Part shown: in pieces, positions 31,078-39,925 of the stretch
Position numbering within the stretch: position 1 is the stretch's first letter
Layout of the letters: every line of letters begins with the position of its first letter
Source: Acidimicrobiia bacterium
GTDB taxonomy: Bacteria > Actinomycetota > Acidimicrobiia > Spongiisociales > ZC4RG35
Assembly (NCBI GenBank): GCA_013812505.1
Contig: JACCTH010000082.1
Location: forward strand, 17,242 to 81,241
Direction of reading: 5' to 3'
Length of the DNA stretch: 64,000 nt
Notes under the pieces: model-generated
What the model saw: only the letters and a program-made list of their open reading frames with translations
Databases searched by the model: none
Told to the model about the DNA's origin: nothing
Translations under genes and position numbers: made by a program

Positions 31078-32298
31078 ATGAAATTTGTCTACTTGTTTGG
31101 GATTGTGTTCTTCGTTGTTTCCTGTAGCGGCAGCGGCGAGCCGATTTCAACTACATCAACGGCCACAATCGAGCCTTCCGTGACATCCACGCCCTCCGCG
31201 GTGACGACTGCCACATCGGGCCAGAGCACTCCCGGCCAGTCCACAACAACGGCCGAGCCGTTGCCGGCATTGCAAGCGCTGACCTACACCGAAATTGCCG
31301 CCGGGCTGCCGTTCCCAACCATGATCAGCGCCCGTCCGGCCGATGGGGCGTTGTTCTTCATTACTAAAGACGGGCAGGTTTGGGAGTTTGCTGAAGCTGC
31401 GCCGGAGCCGGTGATGGACATCTCCGACCTGGTTGTCAATCGCGGCGAACAGGGCTTGCTGGGCATGGCCTGGCATCCAACCGATGCCTCCCGGCTCTTC
31501 CTCCATTATTCCGACGTCAATGGCGACACCACGATCGTCGAATACACCGATCTCGACGCGGCCCAGAGTCGAATGTTGCTCAGCGTCGACCAGCCGGCCG
31601 CCAACCACAACGGCGGCACCATCGAGTTCGGCCCCGATGGTTTTCTGTGGATTGCGCTCGGAGATGGCGGAGGTGCTGGAGACACTTTTCAGACCGGGCA
31701 AACCACCGACGACCTGTTGGCCGGCCTGCTCCGCATCGACGTCGACGGTGATCCGTACGGGGTCCCAGCTGACAATCCCTATGTCAACGGTGGAGGCGCC
31801 CCGGAAGTCTGGGCGACGGGCCTCCGCAACCCCTGGCGCGTCTCTTTCGACGAGGGTCTCGTCTATATCGGCGATGTCGGCCAGGGCGCCTATGAAGAGA
31901 TCAACGTCGCTTCCGCCAGTGAGCCCGCCCTCAACTACGGATGGAACCTCACCGAGGGGCTCCATTGCTACGACCCGCCCCAAGGTTGCGACACGGCCGG
32001 GCTCACGCTGCCGGTGGTCGAGGTCGCACACTCGGATTCCGGCACCTGCTCGATCACCGGCGGTGTGGTGTACCGCGGCACGGCCATCCCCGAGCTCGAC
32101 GGCCACTATTTCTATTCCGACTACTGCGGAGGCTGGTTGCGAAGCTTCCTCTTCGACGGGAGCGCCGCCACCGGCCTCGCGGATTGGACCGAACAAGTAG
32201 GACTCCCTGGCGGGGTGGCCTCCTTTGGCGCCGATGCTGCCGGCGAGATCTACGTCCTCACCAACGAACGCATCCTCCGGATCGACCCCGTCAGATAG
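31078..32298 (+). CDS. Secreted PQQ-type sugar dehydrogenase (GSDH fold) lipoprotein
   Basis: The 406-residue protein has a lipoprotein signal (FGIVFFVVSC), a Ser/Thr-rich linker (about 18-65) and a six-bladed propeller of the soluble glucose/aldose dehydrogenase family. Family landmarks are GEQGLLGMAWHP, NHNGGTIEFGPDGFLWIALGDGGGAGD, GLRNPWRVSFD, GDVGQGAYEEIN, NYGWN and CSITGGVVYRG. It probably oxidises sugars outside the membrane with PQQ. The track ORF starts 152 codons early on the antisense of the MFS gene; the ATG at 31078 gives the signal peptide. A TACTTT box is nine bases upstream. Confidence 0.9.
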   Translation: MKFVYLFGIVFFVVSCSGSGEPISTTSTATIEPSVTSTPSAVTTATSGQSTPGQSTTTAEPLPALQALTYTEIAAGLPFPTMISARPADGALFFITKDGQVWEFAEAAPEPVMDISDLVVNRGEQGLLGMAWHPTDASRLFLHYSDVNGDTTIVEYTDLDAAQSRMLLSVDQPAANHNGGTIEFGPDGFLWIALGDGGGAGDTFQTGQTTDDLLAGLLRIDVDGDPYGVPADNPYVNGGGAPEVWATGLRNPWRVSFDEGLVYIGDVGQGAYEEINVASASEPALNYGWNLTEGLHCYDPPQGCDTAGLTLPVVEVAHSDSGTCSITGGVVYRGTAIPELDGHYFYSDYCGGWLRSFLFDGSAATGLADWTEQVGLPGGVASFGADAAGEIYVLTNERILRIDPVR

Positions 32299-32330
32299 CC
32301 GGTTTTACGCTACCGAACCGGCACTTTTGG
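32298..32330 (+). terminator. Hairpin after the sugar dehydrogenase gene
   Basis: GCCGGTT-N11-AACCGGC is a perfect seven-base stem that begins at the stop codon and is followed by ACTTTTGG. It fits a weak rho-independent terminator. Confidence 0.5.
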
Positions 32331-32398
32331 GTGACCGGTTTGGTCGCGAAAACGGCTTCGGGCGCGCCGTGATCCCCGATTCTGTCGGTACCAGTTGA

Positions 32399-32404
32399 TA
32401 GCCT
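32399..32404 (+). promoter_or_regulatory. Putative -10 box of the herA operon
   Basis: TAGCCT lies seven bases before the GTG start of the HerA-like gene, in the 113-base gap after the sugar dehydrogenase gene. Confidence 0.4.
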
Positions 32405-32411
32405 CGGCAGG

Positions 32412-34094
32412 GTGGATGGAAATGGGATTTCGGGGCCCCCGGTTGGCCGGGTAATCGGGACCGAGGACGCCACCCCGCTCGAGTTTTGGGTGGGGGTGGC
32501 GCCCGATCGTTTCCTCCAGCTCGACGACGTGGTCGCCCTCAGCCGGCCCCTTCCCGGCGGGCAAGTGGTGCATATTTATGGGATCGTCGCTCAGGTGCGA
32601 GCGCGCTACGAAGGCGCCAACTTCGACTCCGACGTTTTCCTGATCGAGAGCGGGCTCCTGCCTGCCGAGGTGTTCGAAACCGCGCAAGTGACCGCGACTC
32701 GCTTCGAGCCCGAGGTGTTCGTCCCTCCGCGCCCCGGCCAAGAAGTTACGGTCGCCCAAGGGCCCGATCGTGATAAAGCCTTGTTCTTCGACCGGATGAC
32801 CGAACGGCTCCCTGTCGGTCTCTCGCGCAACGGAGAGCCGCTGTTCGTCAACCTGGAATTCCTGGACGGACGCCGTGGCGCCCACGTCAACATCTCGGGG
32901 ATCAGCGGGGTAGCGACCAAGACCACCTACGCCACCTTCCTTCTCCATTCTCTTTACAACTCGGGCGTCCTCGGCAATCGCAGCGTCAACACCAAAGCGT
33001 TGATCTTCAACGTCAAGGGCGAGGACCTGCTTTTCCTCGACAAGCCCAACTCGGCGATTGACGACGAGCAGGCCGCGCTGTACAGCAAGCTCGGACTGCC
33101 GGCCGAGCCGTTTCGGTCTTTCCAGATCTTTGCTCCGCCTCGCAAGGGCGGCGACGTGGTTGTCCCTGACGTCGCCAGCCGGGTCAAAGGTGTCACCCCC
33201 TTCTTCTGGACGCTCGAAGAGTTCTGCCACGAGGGTCTCTTGCCGTTTTTGTTCGTCGAGTCGGAGGACGAACGATCCCACTACACGATGGTGGTGCACA
33301 ACGTCATGGTTCAACTGCAGAAAGCGACACCGATCGGGGAGGGTGCCGTCCGAGTCGAAGACCGCGAGGTCCGTACCTTTCGTGAACTGGTCGATGTGAT
33401 CACCTTCAAGGTGCAGAACGATCAGGAATGGTCGGGTCCGGCGATCGGCGCCGGCACCGTCAACGCTTTCGTGCGGCGGTTGTACGGAGCGGTCCGGCAC
33501 GTCGAGCCCCTCATCCGCGGCGACCAGACCGCGCCCGAGAAGAATCGGATCAACCTCGACCATCAGGTGACGGTGGTTGACATTCACAACCTGCACGACC
33601 GGGCCAAGCGCTTCGTCGTCGGGGTCACGATCCGCAAGGCGTTCGATGAAAAAGAGAGCTCCGGACAGTCGAACGAGTTGCTTTTCCTGGTCCTCGACGA
33701 GCTCAACAAGTATGCGCCCCGGGAAGGGGCCAGCCCCATCAAAGAGATCTTGCTCGACGTGGCCGAACGCGGCCGCAGCCTCGGTGTAATCCTGATCGGA
33801 GCACAGCAAACCGCGAGCGAGGTGGAGCGGCGGATCATCGCCAATAGCGCCATCCGAGTCGTCGGCCGGCTCGATCCGGCCGAGGCATCGCGCGAGGAGT
33901 ACGGGTTCCTCCCCGCGGTCCATCGGCAGCGCGCGACGATCATCAAGCCGGGGACGATGCTGCTTTCCCAACCGGAGTTGCCGATCCCACTGGTGCTCGA
34001 GTTTCCCTTTCCGGCGTGGGCGACGAGAGCGGCCGAGGCTGGCAAAGCAGATGACGACGATGAGCTGGCCGACCCATTTGCCGGTCTGGATTGA
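32412..34094 (+). CDS. herA: HerA-like DNA-translocating ATPase
   Basis: The 560-residue protein has an N-terminal HAS-type beta barrel (about 8-110) and a FtsK/HerA-type ATPase core. The P-loop reads GISGVATKT at about 163-171, a variant of GxxxxGKT, and Walker B is LLFLVLDELNKYAP; AERGRSLGVILIGAQQTASEVERRI includes the sensor region. HerA forms a hexamer that drives DNA into the NurA nuclease. It is the first of four tightly packed genes herA-sbcD-sbcC-nurA, the archaeal order of end-resection genes. GTG start. Confidence 0.88.
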   Translation: MDGNGISGPPVGRVIGTEDATPLEFWVGVAPDRFLQLDDVVALSRPLPGGQVVHIYGIVAQVRARYEGANFDSDVFLIESGLLPAEVFETAQVTATRFEPEVFVPPRPGQEVTVAQGPDRDKALFFDRMTERLPVGLSRNGEPLFVNLEFLDGRRGAHVNISGISGVATKTTYATFLLHSLYNSGVLGNRSVNTKALIFNVKGEDLLFLDKPNSAIDDEQAALYSKLGLPAEPFRSFQIFAPPRKGGDVVVPDVASRVKGVTPFFWTLEEFCHEGLLPFLFVESEDERSHYTMVVHNVMVQLQKATPIGEGAVRVEDREVRTFRELVDVITFKVQNDQEWSGPAIGAGTVNAFVRRLYGAVRHVEPLIRGDQTAPEKNRINLDHQVTVVDIHNLHDRAKRFVVGVTIRKAFDEKESSGQSNELLFLVLDELNKYAPREGASPIKEILLDVAERGRSLGVILIGAQQTASEVERRIIANSAIRVVGRLDPAEASREEYGFLPAVHRQRATIIKPGTMLLSQPELPIPLVLEFPFPAWATRAAEAGKADDDDELADPFAGLD

Positions 34095-34097
34095 GCG

Positions 34098-35222
34098 ATG
34101 GTCAAAATTCTCCACACCGCCGATTGGCATGTTGGACGAACGATAAGGGGTCTTTCGCGCGAGGATGAGCATCGGGCCGTCTTGGCTGAGATCGCGGAGA
34201 TCGCGGCGCAAGAAGAGGTCGACCTGGTGTTGTTGGCGGGCGACGTGTTCGACGCCCCCGCCCCGAGCCCGATCGCCGAAGAAATCGTTTATCAAGCCCT
34301 GCTTGCTCTCGCCGAAACCGCACCGGTGGTGTTGGTCGCCGGCAACCATGACAGCCCCGGAAGATTGGAGGCGATAGCGCCGCTCCTGCGCCTGGGTCGA
34401 GTACGAGTGGGCGCCAAAATCTCCTCCGAGGGCATCCTCGACTTCAACGCTATGGCGACGAGGGTGGCGCTGGTCCCCTTCATCACCAAACGGGGAATCA
34501 TTCGCGCCGAGCAAATCCTCAACCTCGACAGCTCCGAACTGCGGAGCGAATACATCGATCGGGTTCAGAAGATCGTAAGAACCCTGTGTGCCGGGATGAC
34601 TGCGGACACCGTGAACGTCGTCCTCGGTCATCTAATGGTTAAAGGCGGAGTCACCGGTGGCAGCGAGCGGGCCGTGCATCTCTTCGATTACGCGATTCCC
34701 ACCAACAGCTTTCCTGGCCACTTCAACTATGTGGCACTCGGACACTTGCATCGCCCGCAGCGAATCCCCGCCCCCCAGCCCATTTGGTACGCGGGTTCTC
34801 CGCTGCAGCTCGACTTCGGCGAGGAGAAGGATCGCAAGGCGGTGATGATCGTCACCGCCGAGCCCGGTCTCCCGGCCCAGGTTGAGTCCCGAGCTCTCAA
34901 CGCGGGTCGCAAGCTCAAGACGCTGCGCGGCACTCTGGAGTCACTCCGCGATGCAGATGTGGGCGAGGCCTATTTGCGAATTGAGCTCGATGATCCGTAT
35001 CGGGTCGGCCTCTACGACGAGGTACGAGAGATCTTTCCGAATGCGGTCGATGTCAAGTTGCGTACTCAGTCCGCGGCGGCAGGGGCGCGGGCGCTAGGTC
35101 GCATCGGCCGTCCGCCACAGGAGTTGTTTGCCGACTACCTGGAAGGCAGATCGATCAAAGACGAGCGGCTCAACGGCTTGTTCGCCGAGCTCTTGGCCGA
35201 AGCCCAGGAAGCCGCCTCGTGA
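34098..35222 (+). CDS. sbcD: Mre11-type nuclease SbcD
   Basis: The 374-residue protein has all phosphodiesterase motifs of Mre11/SbcD in order: DWHVGR, LLAGDVFDAPAPS, VAGNHDSPGR, LGHLMVKGG and ALGHLHRPQ. With SbcC it cuts and trims DNA double-strand ends and hairpins. It starts three bases after herA and its stop overlaps the sbcC start (GTGA). Confidence 0.95.
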   Translation: MVKILHTADWHVGRTIRGLSREDEHRAVLAEIAEIAAQEEVDLVLLAGDVFDAPAPSPIAEEIVYQALLALAETAPVVLVAGNHDSPGRLEAIAPLLRLGRVRVGAKISSEGILDFNAMATRVALVPFITKRGIIRAEQILNLDSSELRSEYIDRVQKIVRTLCAGMTADTVNVVLGHLMVKGGVTGGSERAVHLFDYAIPTNSFPGHFNYVALGHLHRPQRIPAPQPIWYAGSPLQLDFGEEKDRKAVMIVTAEPGLPAQVESRALNAGRKLKTLRGTLESLRDADVGEAYLRIELDDPYRVGLYDEVREIFPNAVDVKLRTQSAAAGARALGRIGRPPQELFADYLEGRSIKDERLNGLFAELLAEAQEAAS

Positions 35223-37546
35223 GACCGCTGACCCTGAATATGCGTGGGTTCGGGATCTTCTCCGAGCCGACTGAGATTGACTTCACCGACGTAGAGCTCT
35301 TTGCCCTGACCGGACCTACCGGCTCTGGCAAGACCACCGTCCTCGACGGTATCTGTTTCGCCCTTTATGGCGCGATCCCCCGTCACGGTGAGGGATCGGT
35401 GGCGCCGGTCGTGAATCAACAAAAGAACGAAGCGTCGGTGGTGCTCACGTTTGCGTTCAACGACGCCACCTACTCGGTGGCGAGGCGAGTGAGGCGCACG
35501 GCGAAAGGAGCCTCCACTCCCGACGCCAGCCTCGAACGCGATGGCACGGTCTTGGCGGCCAACGCTTCCGCCGTCACTGCCAAGGTCCAAGAACTGCTCG
35601 GCCTCGACTTTCGTCAGTTCACCACGTGTGTGCTGCTGCCGCAGGGCGAGTTTGCCCGCTTCCTGAACGAGAAACAGGGAAAACGCCAGGAGCTGCTCGG
35701 GGCGTTGCTCGATCTCGGCCTCTATGACGTCATCGCCGGCTTGGCCACCGGGCGGGCGCGCGAAGCCGAGGGAAAACTGGCGGTCTTGTCTCAGCAACTG
35801 GTCGAACTGGCCCGAATCACGGAGACCGATCTCGAAGGGCTTCGCACCCGCCAGAAAGAGTTGGATGCGCTCAGCAAGACGCTGGGCAAGTCGCTCGCCC
35901 AGCTCGAGCAATTGGGCATCGACGCGACGAAGCAACGAAACGCCCTCGAGACACTGACTGCGACCCGTTCGGTGCTGGTTGGCCTCAAGCCACCCCGCGG
36001 TTGGAAGGAGATCGGGGACCTGGGCAAGCGGCTCGCGGCGAGCAAGGACACGGTTGCAACCGAGATCGAAGCGGCTGCACAGGAGCACACCGAGCTCCTG
36101 GCGGTGGCCCACCCGGCTCGCACGCAAGTTGCCCGCTACCTCGAAGCTCGTTCCAAAGAGGCGGCCACCACGGTACGCATCACCTCGCTTGTGAACGAGG
36201 TCATCCAAACCAAGGCCGTTGCCGTCGCGGAAGCCGAAGCGCTCGCCCTCGCCGAGAGAGCGCTTGAAGCCGCGATCAACGAGGATCGCGCCGCCCACAT
36301 CCGAGCCGGTCTCAAGCTTGGGGATTTATGCCCGGTGTGTGGGGAGAAGATCACTACCCTTCGCGCCTCCGCTTCGGGCGGGATTCTCGACACGCGGAGC
36401 AAAGAGGCGGACAAGGCGCGGGCGCGCTCCAACAAAGCGGCCGCAACCCTGCAAACGTTCGAATCCGAGCTGACGCGCGAAGAGGATCGACTCCGTGACC
36501 TCGCGGCGGAGCTGGAGGGGATCGATCCTGCGGATGCCTTGGCGAGCCAGCTCCACGCGATCGACGATCACAAAGCCGGGCTGGATCGGGCCCGCGATCG
36601 CCTGGCGAATGCCCGCTCCACCGCCGAGTTCCTAGATAAAAAAACCGTCGAGCTGAATCGCCGTCTCGAGGAGGTGCGCGAGGGGCTTCAAGCCGTTTGG
36701 CATGATCTCACGCCGCTCGGGCCGCCGCTGCTCGACCTCGCCCAACCCGTGGAAGCCTGGGACGCGATCCTCACTTGGCGTGAGATGCGCCTGCCCGCGC
36801 TCGACTTGGAAGGCGAACAGGGCGGCCAGCGTCTGGCGGCCATCAATGCCGAGATCGACGAGGCCCAAGCCCAGTTGGGGTCGGATCTCGAAGCGGCAGG
36901 GCTTGACACCGACCTGGCGGGAGCGCGCGAAGCTTTGGCGGTCGCCCTCACCACTGTCACGTCTGACATCGCCGGCGTCGAGGAAGCGCGCGAGGCCGTC
37001 GAGCAGGTTGGCTTAGAACGCGATCGCGTGAACGCCGAGCGCGAGCTCGCCAAGAAGCTTGCAGGTGAGTTGGCTGCCAACAAGTTCAAGAAGTGGATCT
37101 TCGATGAGGTGTTCCGAGCGTTGGTGGAGGGAGCGAACCTGCGCCTCGCCGATCTGACCTCGGGGCAGTACGAGCTGGCCGTCACAGATAATGATTTCGA
37201 AGTCATCGACCGTTTCGCAGCCGACAAACGTCGCGGGGTCAAATCGCTCTCGGGAGGAGAAACCTTTCTCGTCTCGCTGGCCCTGGCGATCGCCCTCGCC
37301 GACGAGGTGGCGGCGGCCGCGGGGAGTCACGTCGCTCTCGACTCGTTCTTTCTCGATGAGGGGTTTGGCACGCTCGACACCGAGTCGCTCGACGTGGTCG
37401 CCCGAGTGATCGCCGAGCTCGGAGCCGCGGGGAAAACTGTAGGCATCGTCACTCACGTCGAGGAGCTGGCCGATCAGATGCCGGTGCGATACGAGGTGCG
37501 CCGGGTCGGTGGCTCTGGCACCGTGACCCAGGTTGGTGCCGCATGA
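35219..37546 (+). CDS. sbcC: Rad50-type SMC ATPase SbcC
   Basis: The 775-residue protein has Walker A GPTGSGKTT at 32-40, a long coiled coil, the zinc hook LCPVCGEKI at about 371-374, the signature KSLSGGETFLVSLALAIALAD at about 675 and Walker B DSFFLDEGFGTLD. It holds and tethers DNA ends for SbcD. It is shorter than E. coli SbcC (over 1000 residues) because the coiled coils are short. It overlaps sbcD and nurA by four bases each. Confidence 0.95.
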   Translation: MRPLTLNMRGFGIFSEPTEIDFTDVELFALTGPTGSGKTTVLDGICFALYGAIPRHGEGSVAPVVNQQKNEASVVLTFAFNDATYSVARRVRRTAKGASTPDASLERDGTVLAANASAVTAKVQELLGLDFRQFTTCVLLPQGEFARFLNEKQGKRQELLGALLDLGLYDVIAGLATGRAREAEGKLAVLSQQLVELARITETDLEGLRTRQKELDALSKTLGKSLAQLEQLGIDATKQRNALETLTATRSVLVGLKPPRGWKEIGDLGKRLAASKDTVATEIEAAAQEHTELLAVAHPARTQVARYLEARSKEAATTVRITSLVNEVIQTKAVAVAEAEALALAERALEAAINEDRAAHIRAGLKLGDLCPVCGEKITTLRASASGGILDTRSKEADKARARSNKAAATLQTFESELTREEDRLRDLAAELEGIDPADALASQLHAIDDHKAGLDRARDRLANARSTAEFLDKKTVELNRRLEEVREGLQAVWHDLTPLGPPLLDLAQPVEAWDAILTWREMRLPALDLEGEQGGQRLAAINAEIDEAQAQLGSDLEAAGLDTDLAGAREALAVALTTVTSDIAGVEEAREAVEQVGLERDRVNAERELAKKLAGELAANKFKKWIFDEVFRALVEGANLRLADLTSGQYELAVTDNDFEVIDRFAADKRRGVKSLSGGETFLVSLALAIALADEVAAAAGSHVALDSFFLDEGFGTLDTESLDVVARVIAELGAAGKTVGIVTHVEELADQMPVRYEVRRVGGSGTVTQVGAA

Positions 37547-38451
37547 AGTTCTCGGTCCAGGCGTGGGCACCCGAGTACGGGCCGACGGCCGGCCAGGAGC
37601 TCGGCGAAGGTGACACGGTCGATGTCAACCCCGAGCTCCGCGAGAGCGATTGGCGTCCGCTCGCAGTCGGCACCGACCCGGCTCCCGAAGCCCTCTTCGT
37701 TGACGGTGTCAGAAGAGTTGACGCCAACCTCTGGATCGAGAGCCCGGAAGGGGCAATCGTGCTCGCTCTGGCCGCGAGCTATGCCGCCGGGGCTGTGCTC
37801 AGCAACCATCGGGCGACGGTCATCGCCGAGGAGGTCAGGCGGGGCATCTTCACCTCGGCGCCGAACGCCGAATCGGTTACCACCCGCTATGGCGACTATC
37901 AGGTCCATCTCACCGAGGGAGACCTGCCCGAGAAGCTGTGGCTCGGTCTGCAAGGCCAGATGTCGGTGCTGGAGGGAATGGTGGCGGCGGCGCACATCGA
38001 CGTCCCACTAATTGTCGTGGACGGGCCGTTGTCGCACCGGCGCCATGTTCCCGGGGCGGTGGGATACATCAAGACCCAACATGTCCATTACCTCCCGGAG
38101 CCGCTCCGTCCGATCCTTGGCCGCCTCCAAGCCGGCGAGCGCACCCCGATCTTTCTTATCGGCGGGGGAGCTTGGAACCGGCTGTCCTGGTACGCGAAGC
38201 TTCCTCTCAAGTCGTCTACCTCCGTCGACGGGCTGATCCGGGCAGAAGTGGCAGCCGCGGACCTCGATTCGGCCCGTCGGGTCGCCGACCTGATGACGGC
38301 CACGATCCTCCGCTTCGCCTCGGAAGCCCACAAAGACCCGCGAGCGCCACAGAACCTTTATCCGATCGGCGGTCTCGAGCGACGCCTGCGCCACCGCCTT
38401 GGAGATCGCGAGCTCATGATCAGAGGTTTGCGGCGACTGGCGACGAGTTAG
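37543..38451 (+). CDS. nurA: NurA-type 5'-3' nuclease
   Basis: The 302-residue protein matches the NurA layout: EALFVDGVRRVDANLWIE (a first RNase H-like strand with an acidic residue), PLIVVDGPLSHRR (a second), GYIKTQHVHYLP (the conserved lysine stretch), and a C-terminal PQNLYPIGGLERRLRHRLGDR. NurA makes a complex with HerA and cuts the 5' strand in end resection. The ATG overlaps the sbcC stop as ATGA. Sequence similarity to archaeal NurA is low, so the call depends partly on the herA-mre11-rad50 context. Confidence 0.8.
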   Translation: MKFSVQAWAPEYGPTAGQELGEGDTVDVNPELRESDWRPLAVGTDPAPEALFVDGVRRVDANLWIESPEGAIVLALAASYAAGAVLSNHRATVIAEEVRRGIFTSAPNAESVTTRYGDYQVHLTEGDLPEKLWLGLQGQMSVLEGMVAAAHIDVPLIVVDGPLSHRRHVPGAVGYIKTQHVHYLPEPLRPILGRLQAGERTPIFLIGGGAWNRLSWYAKLPLKSSTSVDGLIRAEVAAADLDSARRVADLMTATILRFASEAHKDPRAPQNLYPIGGLERRLRHRLGDRELMIRGLRRLATS

Positions 38452-38460
38452 CGTTGCCTC

Positions 38461-38907
38461 ATGTTTAGCTCTATTTCTGAACTTGACGATGCGGTTGGGA
38501 CCCATCTCGGTTACTCGGATTGGATCGATATCACCCAGGAGCGCATCAACCTTTTCGCCGAGGCCGCGAGTGATCATCAATGGATCCATATCGACCCTGA
38601 GCGGGCCGCGCAGGGACCCTTCGGCACAACGATTGCCCACGGCTACTTGACCTTGTCGCTGGCGGTCCCGGCCACAAAGGACCTTCTCCATGTTGAAGGC
38701 GCCCAGATGGGGATCAACTACGGCGCCAACAAGGTTCGTTTCATCTCCCCGGTCCCGGTCGACTCGCGAGTTCGGGCGGGAGCGAGCGTCGCCGCCGTCG
38801 AGGATTTCGGCGGCGGCCGGGCGGTCACGCTCGACGTGACGTTCGAGATCGAGGGCGCCGAGAAACCGGCCTGCGTTGCCCAGGTGATCTTCCGAATCTA
38901 CGGCTGA
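38461..38907 (+). CDS. MaoC-like (R)-specific enoyl-CoA hydratase
   Basis: The 148-residue hot-dog protein has the hydratase-2 motif SDHQWIHIDPERAAQGPFGTTIAHGYLTLSL with the catalytic Asp and His. It hydrates trans-2-enoyl-CoA. Residues 76-90 (INYGANKVRFISPVPV) are typical of the NodN/MaoC subgroup of actinobacteria. It starts nine bases after nurA, with a TAGCGT box six bases before its ATG, and ends directly against the gpsA stop. Confidence 0.9.
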   Translation: MFSSISELDDAVGTHLGYSDWIDITQERINLFAEAASDHQWIHIDPERAAQGPFGTTIAHGYLTLSLAVPATKDLLHVEGAQMGINYGANKVRFISPVPVDSRVRAGASVAAVEDFGGGRAVTLDVTFEIEGAEKPACVAQVIFRIYG

Positions 38908-39903
38908 CTAGCTCTCCGATTTAGAGGCGCGGGTCATCAAGGTCATGACAGCTTGGCGCGGGTGGTGACCTTCGTAGAGCACCTTGCCGACTTGCTGGGC
39001 GATCGGCATCTCGACTCCCGCCCGGTTCGCCAGCTCCAGCACTGCTTTGGTGGTCTTGATCCCTTCGGCCACCATGTTCATCTCGCCGGTGATCTGTTCG
39101 AGCCTTTTCCCGGCCGCCAATCCCACTCCCACCCGATGGTTGCGGCTTTGCGACGACGTGCAGGTGGCAATTAGGTCACCCATGCCGGCCAGGCCGGCGA
39201 ATGTGGCAGGTGCGCCTCCCAACGCGACGCCGAGCCGGGTGAGCTCGGCCAAGGCTCGGGTGATCAGCGCGGCGCGGGTGTTGTCGCCAAAGCCGAGCCC
39301 GGTTGACATGCCCGCCGCGATCGCCATCACGTTCTTCAAGCTGCCGGCGAGCTCGCATCCCACCACATCGTCATTGGTGTAGACCCGGAACGTCGGACCG
39401 GCAAAGGTGGCTTGGACCTGTTTGGCGGCCTCCTGATCCTGCATTGCCACTACCGCCGCGGTCGGGCTCCCCGCCATCACCTCTGCCGCCAGGTTGGGAC
39501 CGGTGAGCACGCCGACCCGGTCGGAGACGTGCGTTGGGAAGCCCTCCGCGATGATCTCGGTCATGCGACAAAGTGTCTCGACTTCGATGCCTTTGGTCAG
39601 CGAGATGATCGGAACCTGGGCGGGGACCGATCTGATCTCATCGACTATGGCCCGAAATCCGTGGGATGGAACTGCCAGGGCGAGGATGCCCGCACCGGCC
39701 ACCGCCTCCGCTAGATCTGCGGTCGACCGAAGTCCAAAGGGAAGCCGCACGCCCGGTAAATAGTCGGGGTTCTCGCTCTGACGATTGATCGCCTCGGCCA
39801 GCTCGGACCGGCGAGCCCAGAGTGTCACCGCATTCTCCCGAGCCGCCAGCGCCGCGACGGCAGTGCCCCACGATCCTGCCCCAATGACGGTCACCTGCTC
39901 CAT
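38908..39903 (-). CDS. gpsA: Glycerol-3-phosphate dehydrogenase (NAD(P)+)
   Basis: The 331-residue enzyme makes sn-glycerol 3-phosphate for phospholipids. It opens with the dinucleotide loop VTVIGAGSWGTAVAALAA, then VPSHGFRAIV, SLTKGIEVET, VLTGPNLAAEVMAG, the active-site lysine in ELAGSLKNVMAIAAGM, and GLAGMGDLIATCTS with SRNHRVGVGLA. Start ATG at 39903; the track ORF begins 36 codons early on the antisense of the YchF gene. A TACATT box is nine bases upstream. Confidence 0.95.
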   Translation of the reverse strand: MEQVTVIGAGSWGTAVAALAARENAVTLWARRSELAEAINRQSENPDYLPGVRLPFGLRSTADLAEAVAGAGILALAVPSHGFRAIVDEIRSVPAQVPIISLTKGIEVETLCRMTEIIAEGFPTHVSDRVGVLTGPNLAAEVMAGSPTAAVVAMQDQEAAKQVQATFAGPTFRVYTNDDVVGCELAGSLKNVMAIAAGMSTGLGFGDNTRAALITRALAELTRLGVALGGAPATFAGLAGMGDLIATCTSSQSRNHRVGVGLAAGKRLEQITGEMNMVAEGIKTTKAVLELANRAGVEMPIAQQVGKVLYEGHHPRQAVMTLMTRASKSES

Positions 39904-39912
39904 TCGTTCGCA

Positions 39913-39918
39913 AATGTA
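39913..39918 (-). promoter_or_regulatory. Putative -10 box of gpsA
   Basis: TACATT on the minus strand lies nine bases before the gpsA ATG, in the 22-base gap to the divergent ychF-like gene. Confidence 0.4.
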
Positions 39919-39925
39919 AGCCACA

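Noticed and set aside
32310-34631. 773-codon open frame on the minus strand across herA and the start of sbcD
   Set aside because: It is antisense to well-supported genes, is rich in Arg, His, Asp and Gly as expected for a GC-rich shadow frame, and shows no family motif.
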